From positions 1 to 8,544 of the forward strand of contig JAFOXT010000401.1 in the NCBI GenBank assembly GCA_017425745.1: 8,544 nucleotides of DNA, given 5' to 3'. How positions within the stretch are numbered: the first letter of the stretch is position 1; each line of letters begins with the position of its first letter. Positions 1-4,022 of the stretch are shown in pieces. Made by a program: the position numbers and the translations under genes. Source of the DNA: Clostridia bacterium. Lineage in GTDB: Bacteria; Bacillota; Clostridia; Oscillospirales; Acutalibacteraceae. Below the pieces are notes generated by a model. It was given only the letters and a program-made list of their open reading frames with translations, was not told the DNA's origin and ran no database searches.

Positions 1-86
1 AAGCCAACAAACCCGTCAAGTGGTGCCGCTGTCAAACACATTATCACAACGAGCAGGGAGCATAAGATTTTCTTCAGTGTTTTCAT
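1..86 (-). CDS. 5' end of a secreted protein gene (signal peptide only)
   Basis: Only the first 28 codons are inside the window; the gene runs off the left edge. The translation begins MKTLKKILCSLLVVIM and continues CLTAAPLDGFVG. This is a classical signal peptide: three lysines (residues 2, 5, 6), a hydrophobic core at about 7-18, and a small-residue stretch (TAAP) where signal peptidase I could cut. Cys17 is not in a convincing lipobox, so a lipoprotein is less likely. The ATG at 86 is supported by a perfect AGGAGG (99 down to 94) with a 7-base spacer and by a strong promoter just upstream. The mature protein cannot be identified; signal peptides of this style front large cell-surface or repeat proteins in gut clostridia, but that is inference. 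Confidence 0.75.
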   Translation of the reverse strand, partial: MKTLKKILCSLLVVIMCLTAAPLDGFVG

Positions 87-116
87 AAATTTTCCTCCTA
101 GAATTTTTATAACTCT

Positions 117-145
117 ATTTTACTCCTTTACCACAAAAAAGTCAA
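117..145 (-). promoter_or_regulatory. Sigma-A promoter of the secreted-protein gene
   Basis: On the minus strand, TTGACT (145-140) is followed after exactly 17 bases by TAAAAT (122-117). The predicted start of transcription is near 110, giving a leader of roughly 25 bases that holds the AGGAGG site. This makes the secreted-protein gene independent of metA, whose terminator lies immediately upstream. Confidence 0.7.
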
Positions 146-187
146 CTAAAAATCAATAAGCGTTCCTGACCGCAAAGCCAGAAACGC
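145..187 (-). terminator. Rho-independent terminator after metA
   Basis: Reading the minus strand downstream of the metA stop, GCGTTTCTG (187-179) pairs with CAGGAACGC (168-160) around a 10-base loop, a 9-bp stem with one G-T pair. It is followed by a T-rich stretch containing TTTTT. It separates metA from the next gene's promoter, whose -35 box starts at 145. Confidence 0.7.
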
Positions 188-193
188 ATAAAA

Positions 194-1108
194 TCAGATA
201 TCATTAATATCATAGGGTGTTCTCTGATAAACGAAGTAGTTCAGCCAGTTGGTGAACATAAGTGTGCCAACATTACGCCATGTAACAATGGGGTTGTTTG
301 CCGGGTCGTCATCAGGGAAATAATTAAAGGGAACCTTGATGTCAAGGCCTCTGTCAAGGTCGCGGAAGTACTCTCTTGCAAGGGTTCCTGCATCGTACTC
401 GGAGTGGCCTGTTGCGTAGAAGTTTCTGCACTCAAGGTCAGCCACAAGGTGAATGCCTGCCTGCTCGGAATATGTAAGCACCTGCAAGTCCTTGCAAAGG
501 GCAATATCCTCAAATCTTATCTCTGTGTGGCGTGAGTGAGGCACATAAAAGCTCTCGTCAAAGCCACGGAGAATGGGATGATAAAGGTCAAGGGGCTTGT
601 GCGGGAACACACCGAACATCTTTTCTTTAAGGATGTACTTGGGTATGCCATGGTGGTAGTAAAGCCCTGCCTGAGCGCCCCAACAGATGTGGAAGGTGGA
701 GTAAACGTTGGTCTTTGTCCACTCAAAAATCTTGCACAGCTCATCCCAGTAGTCAACCTCTTCAAAATTGAGAAGCTCAACGGGTGCGCCTGTGATAATC
801 ATGCCGTCGTACTTGTTATCCTTAACCTCGTCAAAGGTCTTGTAGAACTTGTTGATGTGGTTCTGCGAGGTGTTCTTTGACTTATGTGAAGCCGGGTGCA
901 TAAACTCAACGTCAACCTGAAGCGGTGTGTTACTCATAAGGCGGAGAAGCTGAGTTTCCGTTTCAATTTTTGTAGGCATCAGGTTGAGAATGATGATGTG
1001 AAGGGGTCGGATATCCTGACTTGCAGCACGGGATTCCGTCATAACGAATATGTTTTCCTGCTCCAGCTTTTCTCTTGCGGGCAGTCGGTCGTCAATTTTT
1101 ATGGGCAT
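194..1108 (-). CDS. metAA: Homoserine O-acetyltransferase (MetA family)
   Basis: This 304-residue protein matches the MetA/HTS family along its full length, from the N-terminal MPIKIDDRLPA to the C-terminal half containing GHSEYD. The enzyme acylates the hydroxyl of L-homoserine in the cytoplasm, the first committed step of methionine synthesis. The catalytic nucleophile is Cys142 in HICWGAQAG; His235 and Glu237 in GHSEYD complete the charge-relay set. Residue 111, in GAPVELLNFEEV, is Glu. In this family Glu111 goes with acetyl-CoA use and Gly111 (as in E. coli) with succinyl-CoA, so O-acetylhomoserine is the predicted product despite the frequent 'succinyltransferase' label. The ATG at 1108 has an AGAGGTGAG ribosome site and overlaps the 3' end of the upstream UPF0340 gene by 10 bases, pointing to coupled translation. 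No S-box or T-box leader has room between the operon promoter and the first gene. Confidence 0.96.
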   Translation of the reverse strand: MPIKIDDRLPAREKLEQENIFVMTESRAASQDIRPLHIIILNLMPTKIETETQLLRLMSNTPLQVDVEFMHPASHKSKNTSQNHINKFYKTFDEVKDNKYDGMIITGAPVELLNFEEVDYWDELCKIFEWTKTNVYSTFHICWGAQAGLYYHHGIPKYILKEKMFGVFPHKPLDLYHPILRGFDESFYVPHSRHTEIRFEDIALCKDLQVLTYSEQAGIHLVADLECRNFYATGHSEYDAGTLAREYFRDLDRGLDIKVPFNYFPDDDPANNPIVTWRNVGTLMFTNWLNYFVYQRTPYDINDI

Positions 1109-1719
1109 TCTCTCACCTCTTCTTCAAATTCGTAAGCGGCACGCGGTCCGCCGATATATTTGTGTCTTGTTCGTGCGGCAGTAACCACTGCATCGCCGAG
1201 CATTTTTTCCTTGAGTCTTACGGGCACTGCAACGTGCTTAAGGTGCATACCGATTAAAGTCTGACCAATGTCAAGGCCTGCATCAGCCTTGATAAACTCA
1301 ACGGCAACGGGATTTTCAAGATTTTTGTAAACCGTTGTAGCGAAGCTGCCGCCTGCATTGGGCTGAGGAACAACATTTACAATTTCAAGGCCTTTACTTA
1401 AGGCGCACTCCTTCTCGATAATAATTGCACGGTTGAGATGCTCACAGCACTGTGCGACAAGGTAAATTCCCTTTTCTTTCAGTACGGGATAAATTCCCTC
1501 AAAAACCGCCTCTGCACTTTCAAGTGAAGAACACTTGCCGATATGCTGACCCACAATTTCACTTGATGAGCAGCCCACAACAAGGATGTCGCCTTTATTA
1601 AGCTTTGCTTTTTCTATAAGCTCACTTACGAGAGCCTCTGCTTTATTTTTAATATCTATCTTAATCAGTCCTTTTTGCGTTATCTTATATATTATATCTT
1701 TAATCGCAGAAAATTTCAA
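1099..1719 (-). CDS. ywlG: UPF0340 family protein (YwlG/TIGR01440)
   Basis: The conserved core is unmistakably UPF0340: GCSSSE (residues 49-54 counting from the TTG at 1719), QCCEHLNRA (90-98) with paired cysteines, PNAGGSFAT (120-128), IKADAGLDIG (143-152), IGMHLKHVAVPVR (156-168) and ARTRHKYIGGPRAAY (182-196). The biochemical function of the family is not established. The gene is first in an operon with metA (10-base overlap), so a link to methionine or sulfur metabolism is possible but unproven. Position 1719 is the outermost start: a TTG with no ribosome site that coincides with the -35 box of the operon promoter. Family members normally begin about 18-20 residues later. An AAAGGA at 1674-1669 suggests translation really begins near 1668-1659 (CTG, ATT or ATA; no ATG, GTG or TTG is in frame there). 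The family assignment is sure; the start is not. Confidence 0.9.
   Translation of the reverse strand: MKFSAIKDIIYKITQKGLIKIDIKNKAEALVSELIEKAKLNKGDILVVGCSSSEIVGQHIGKCSSLESAEAVFEGIYPVLKEKGIYLVAQCCEHLNRAIIIEKECALSKGLEIVNVVPQPNAGGSFATTVYKNLENPVAVEFIKADAGLDIGQTLIGMHLKHVAVPVRLKEKMLGDAVVTAARTRHKYIGGPRAAYEFEEEVRECP
1691..1719 (-). promoter_or_regulatory. Sigma-A promoter of the ywlG-metA operon
   Basis: On the minus strand TTGAAA (1719-1714), a 17-base spacer and a consensus TATAAT (1696-1691) form an excellent promoter. Transcription would start near 1684. The transcript then begins inside the longest possible ywlG reading frame, a few bases before an AAAGGA ribosome site (1674-1669). Confidence 0.72.
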
Positions 1720-1744
1720 CTGTTAATTTGAGTTTTATTTTTTG

Positions 1745-1774
1745 TTGACAAGAGAACGCACCTTGTGGTAAAAT
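1745..1774 (+). promoter_or_regulatory. Promoter of the tRNA-Ala gene
   Basis: A perfect TTGACA -35 box (1745-1750) is followed after 18 bases by TAAAAT (1769-1774). Transcription would start near 1781, giving a pre-tRNA leader of about 30 bases that includes AATTACTCAGTATG (1789-1802), one arm of a 14-bp inverted repeat. Confidence 0.7.
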
Positions 1775-1811
1775 TCAGGCATAGTATAAATTACTCAGTA
1801 TGATTTTATAT

Positions 1812-1887
1812 GGGGGCGTAGCTCAGCTGGGAGAGCGCTACACTGGCAGTGTAGAGGTCAAGAGTTCGATCCTCTCCGTCTCCACCA
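1812..1887 (+). tRNA. tRNA-Ala (anticodon GGC)
   Basis: The 76-base gene folds as a standard cloverleaf with encoded CCA. The acceptor stem is GGGGGCG pairing with CGTCTCC, which includes the G3-U70 wobble that marks alanine tRNAs, followed by discriminator A73. The D arm is GCTC...GAGC. The anticodon stem CTACA/TGTAG encloses the loop CTGGCAG, giving anticodon GGC at 1845-1847 for codons GCC and GCU. The T loop is TTCGATC; the T stem has one mismatch (A49-C65). It has its own promoter and is directly followed by a hairpin with no spacer. Confidence 0.95.
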
Positions 1888-1926
1888 AAAAGAAAAGTCG
1901 CACGAAAGTGTGGCTTTTCTTTTTGT
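1888..1926 (+). terminator. Long hairpin terminator directly after tRNA-Ala
   Basis: AAAAGAAAAGTCGCAC (1888-1903), a GAAA tetraloop (1904-1907) and GTGTGGCTTTTCTTTT (1908-1923) form a 16-bp stem (two G-T pairs), its 3' arm rich in T and followed by TG. It starts at the first base after the tRNA CCA. It appears to be the left end of the inserted palindromic element described next, not the ancestral tRNA terminator. Confidence 0.75.
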
Positions 1927-2048
1927 ATTATTCATTATTAATTATTCATCATTCATCATTCATTATTCATTTGTTCTGTTGCGACTTTTCTTAATGAATA
2001 ATGAATAATGAAGTCGCTTCGCTGATGAATAGTGAATAATGTTCATAT
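1889..2048 (+). repeat. Small A/T-rich palindromic element inserted at the tRNA-Ala 3' end
   Basis: About 160 bases of non-coding DNA separate two copies of the tRNA 3' terminus. Inside are tandem units of the ATTATTCATTATTCATC type at 1927-1970 and, in inverted orientation, AATGAATAATGAATAATG-type units at 1993-2041, so the two arms can pair. A 12-bp inverted repeat, AAGAAAAGTCGC (1890-1901) against GCGACTTTTCTT (1981-1992), nests between them. The core AAGTCGC occurs a third time at 2011-2017. No reading frame in it looks real. It resembles a non-autonomous miniature element or intergenic palindrome; I do not recognise a named family. Confidence 0.6.
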
Positions 2049-2060
2049 CGTCTCCACCAA
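2049..2060 (+). repeat. 12-bp copy of the tRNA-Ala 3' end
   Basis: CGTCTCCACCAA at 2049-2060 exactly repeats 1877-1888, which covers the last seven acceptor bases' end, the discriminator and CCA of tRNA-Ala. It lies in the same orientation on the far side of the A/T-rich palindrome. It is either a target duplication or att-like core created by insertion at the tRNA end, or the remnant of a second tandem tRNA. Confidence 0.7.
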
Positions 2061-2063
2061 CAG

Positions 2064-2077
2064 CATACTGAGTAATT
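2064..2077 (+). repeat. Right arm of a 14-bp inverted repeat bracketing the tRNA locus
   Basis: CATACTGAGTAATT (2064-2077) is the exact reverse complement of AATTACTCAGTATG (1789-1802) in the tRNA leader. If the sequence between the two CGTCTCCACCAA copies is removed, this arm falls four bases after the tRNA CCA. Leader and trailer would then pair in a 14-bp stem followed by ATTTTTTTT. That would serve as a processing stalk and possibly a terminator in the ancestral locus (inference). Confidence 0.65.
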
Positions 2078-2086
2078 ATTTTTTTT

Positions 2087-2118
2087 GCCCGCTTTCAGAG
2101 TGGGTGTTTTTGTTTTTA
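2087..2118 (+). terminator. Second terminator of the tRNA-Ala locus
   Basis: CCCGCT (2088-2093), a five-base loop TTCAG and AGTGGG (2099-2104) form a short GC-rich stem followed by TGTTTTTGTTTTT. It is probably the original tRNA terminator, now displaced from the tRNA by the inserted repeat. Confidence 0.65.
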
Positions 2119-2129
2119 TGGGGGGGTGA

Positions 2130-2158
2130 TTGAAATAATAATATATTTATGATATGAT
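2130..2158 (+). promoter_or_regulatory. Promoter of the orphan 147-residue gene
   Basis: TTGAAA (2130-2135), a 17-base spacer and TATGAT (2153-2158) predict transcription starting near 2165, only ten bases before the AGGAG ribosome site at 2175-2179. Confidence 0.68.
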
Positions 2159-2187
2159 AAATTATCAAAATACTAGGAGTGATTATA

Positions 2188-2631
2188 ATGTTTTTATTTT
2201 CAAGACGTAAAAGAATAATAAAAAAGGCTGTTGATAATACAGTTAAAGCATTATGTTCGAGAACTCCCAAAATATTTGAACATTTCTTTTATGGTGCTTT
2301 TGATATTGCTCCTCAAAATCTTGTTGTTTGGTACTTGTTTGAAACAGATGAAGAACTTGAAATTGCCAAATCATCAGGTTTCTGTGCTGAATTAAAAGAA
2401 TTGACGATTAATAATCTGATTTCTTTAGGTTATCCCAAAGAAGCTGTTGATTCGACCAAAACGGATGTTAAGGAATTTAATGAAGATAGAATAAAAATAG
2501 AGGGTGGCTCTGAAGAAGATGCACAAAAAATATTTGATGCTTTGTCCAACAGAAAAGTGATGGTTTCTTTCACTACCCGAGAAGATATTGATAGAAAAAC
2601 AAATGGTGATTATCATCTTTATTTTCAATGA
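2188..2631 (+). CDS. Conserved-looking small cytoplasmic protein of unknown function
   Basis: I do not recognise the family. The product is 147 residues with a basic N-terminus (FSRRKRIIKKA, residues 4-14), no signal peptide and no membrane segment. It has a mixed alpha/beta-looking core including YGAFDIAPQNLVVWYLFETDEELE (residues 35-58, broken here as YGAFDIAPQNLVVWY then LFETDEELE), an acidic middle (KTDVKEFNEDRIKIEGGSEED) and a C-terminal strand region ending NGDYHLYFQ. The ATG at 2188 is preferred because AGGAG at 2175-2179 sits eight bases upstream; an in-frame GTG at 2179 overlaps that site and is unlikely. The gene stands alone between its own promoter and a strong terminator. Single small genes beside tRNA loci are often accessory, and an immunity-type or stress-type role is conceivable, but nothing in the sequence proves it. 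Its codon usage is more A/T-rich than its neighbours, fitting acquisition from elsewhere. Confidence 0.8.
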   Translation: MFLFSRRKRIIKKAVDNTVKALCSRTPKIFEHFFYGAFDIAPQNLVVWYLFETDEELEIAKSSGFCAELKELTINNLISLGYPKEAVDSTKTDVKEFNEDRIKIEGGSEEDAQKIFDALSNRKVMVSFTTREDIDRKTNGDYHLYFQ

Positions 2632-2646
2632 TTTTTATACATTTAA

Positions 2647-2684
2647 AAAGCCGAGCAGAGAATAAAAACTCTGCTCGGTTTTGC
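2647..2684 (+). terminator. Terminator of the orphan gene
   Basis: CCGAGCAGAG (2651-2660) and CTCTGCTCGG (2669-2678) form a perfect 10-bp stem with an 8-base A-rich loop, followed by TTTTG. Flanking A and T bases extend the pairing, so it may also work on the opposite strand. Confidence 0.85.
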
Positions 2685-2755
2685 TTGTGTTATGCCACCT
2701 TATCAACACCCACCACAACCCACTCAAAGTCAACCATTAAAATTTCTAATTTCCA

Positions 2756-2784
2756 TTGATTAATATTTTCGTTTGTTATACAAT
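2756..2784 (+). promoter_or_regulatory. Promoter of the PI-PLC-like gene
   Basis: TTGATT (2756-2761), a 17-base spacer and TACAAT (2779-2784) lie 30 bases before the ATG. AGGAG at 2802-2806 follows with an 8-base spacer to the start. The remainder of 2685-2755 shows no other signal. Confidence 0.55.
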
Positions 2785-2814
2785 GAAAGCAACAAATAAT
2801 CAGGAGCTGAAAAC

Positions 2815-3966
2815 ATGAAGAATAAAAAACTGCTGCGCGCATTAATAATCTGCTTTGTAATCATTCTTTGTCCCCTTTTGATTTACGGAATTATTTGTGC
2901 GTCATCTTATCTGTCGGGATTTTTTCAGATAAGTAAAAATATCGAATATCAGAACAACCGACTTGTGTATCTGCAAAATGAATACTATACCGATTCTTAT
3001 GAGCCCTGCGATGAGCAGAAGTTTGCTGATTTTGACCTTGAAAAAGCTCTGAATGAAGGTGTAAAAATCAATGAAATTGCAATAATCGGTACCCATAACA
3101 GTTATCAGCCTCTGCCCACACCGCAAAGACGTTTGCACCAGAAAATACTGAACGTTCTTTACGACGGTAAAAAAGGCACCAAATATAAATTTGAAATGGA
3201 TCCCTTCACCGAGCAATTGGAATATGGAATAAGAAACCTTGAAATTGACGTTGAAACCGTTGAAAAAGACGGTGAAGTCAGCTTTATCGTAACTCACGAG
3301 CCCATAAAGGATAATACCTCCACCGCTTATGATTTCGCTAAAGGCCTTGAGGAGATTGCATTGTGGTCTGACCATAATCCTGACCACCTTCCCGTTTATC
3401 TGCTTATTGAGCCTAAAGGCGAAGTTCCTTCAATAAACAATATGAAGAATTTTTCCCTTGATTACGCAAAAGCTCTCGATGCTATAATCAGAGAGGTCCT
3501 CGGCGACAGATTGCTTACACCTGAGCAGATGCTTGGTGATTATGGCAGCTTTGAAGAAATGAGAACAGCTGACAGTTGGCCTACACTTAAGGAAGCGGCG
3601 GGTAAAATTATTGTTCTGCTTCACCCCTGTGATGTTACCTCTGAATACATAGACATTGACACCTCTATCGGTTCGCAGGCTATGTTTCCTATGCTGAGAT
3701 TTAACGATATCGATAAACCCTACGCGTCATTTATTCTTGATAATGAGCCTGCGGAAGCTGTTGAAAACAACATGAAGACCGTTGATGAAAAGAATCTTAT
3801 GGTAAGAACCCGTGCAGATTCTTATCCGAATTTCAGTGATGAAAGATACACTTTTACTGACAGGTGCGGATCACATATCATTACAACAGACTATCCTCCG
3901 CGAAGTGTAAGAACAGAAGATCATATTTATGATTTTAACGGTTATACGATAAAGCTACTTAAATAA
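2815..3966 (+). CDS. Membrane-anchored calcium-dependent PI-PLC-like phosphodiesterase (PI-PLC-C1 type)
   Basis: The 383-residue protein has a basic N-terminus, then one hydrophobic segment at about 8-30 (LRALIICFVIILCPLLIYG), predicting a signal anchor with the enzyme outside the membrane. The catalytic domain starts near residue 85. IIGTHNSYQ holds the first catalytic His94 with Asn95; TEQLEYGIRNLEIDVE (132-147) supplies Glu143 and Asp145 as likely metal ligands; THEP holds the second catalytic His161; WSDHNPDHLPV (184-194) and LIEPKGE (197-203) are further family motifs; RTRAD (331-335) and HIITTDYPP (354-362) close the TIM barrel. This arrangement matches the bacterial PI-PLC-C1 family, whose characterised Streptomyces member is a metal-dependent phosphatidylinositol phospholipase C. 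Substrate is inferred: a phosphoinositide, glycerophosphodiester or surface glycolipid. The gene is monocistronic with its own promoter and a strong terminator. Confidence 0.85.
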   Translation: MKNKKLLRALIICFVIILCPLLIYGIICASSYLSGFFQISKNIEYQNNRLVYLQNEYYTDSYEPCDEQKFADFDLEKALNEGVKINEIAIIGTHNSYQPLPTPQRRLHQKILNVLYDGKKGTKYKFEMDPFTEQLEYGIRNLEIDVETVEKDGEVSFIVTHEPIKDNTSTAYDFAKGLEEIALWSDHNPDHLPVYLLIEPKGEVPSINNMKNFSLDYAKALDAIIREVLGDRLLTPEQMLGDYGSFEEMRTADSWPTLKEAAGKIIVLLHPCDVTSEYIDIDTSIGSQAMFPMLRFNDIDKPYASFILDNEPAEAVENNMKTVDEKNLMVRTRADSYPNFSDERYTFTDRCGSHIITTDYPPRSVRTEDHIYDFNGYTIKLLK

Positions 3967-3971
3967 TTATG

Positions 3972-4009
3972 AAGCCGTACAGAGCTTACAAGCTCTGTAC
4001 GGCTTTTTC
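3972..4009. terminator. Shared terminator between convergent genes
   Basis: AAGCCGTACAGAGCTT (3972-3987) and AAGCTCTGTACGGCTT (3990-4005) form a near-perfect 14-16 bp hairpin. On the plus strand the arm ends in a TTTTT run (4004-4008), a strong terminator for the PI-PLC-like gene. On the minus strand the tail is CTTCATAATTATTT, a weaker but usable terminator for the reductase gene ending at 4023. Confidence 0.88.
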
Positions 4010-4022
4010 GGTCAGCTTAAGT

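Noticed and set aside
241..1135. Open frames at 241-513 and 517-780 (minus) and 536-880 and 896-1135 (plus)
   Set aside because: They lie within metA in other frames; they have no ribosome sites and the translations are low-information or read-through-like.
1099..1790. S-box or T-box riboswitch upstream of the metA operon
   Set aside because: There is no room: the operon promoter starts at 1719 and transcription begins about 25 bases before the coding sequence.
1800..1994. 64-codon plus-strand frame beginning before the tRNA
   Set aside because: It runs through tRNA-Ala, its terminator and simple ATTCATT repeats, so it is not a gene.
1927..2041. Tandem ATTCATTATT units as a CRISPR array
   Set aside because: The units are 6-10 bases, imperfect, palindromically arranged and lack unique spacers.
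2179..2187. GTG start for the orphan gene
   Set aside because: It overlaps the AGGAG ribosome site that is correctly spaced for the ATG at 2188.
2076..2270. 64-codon minus-strand frame
   Set aside because: It overlaps the terminator, promoter and start of the orphan plus-strand gene and has no ribosome site.
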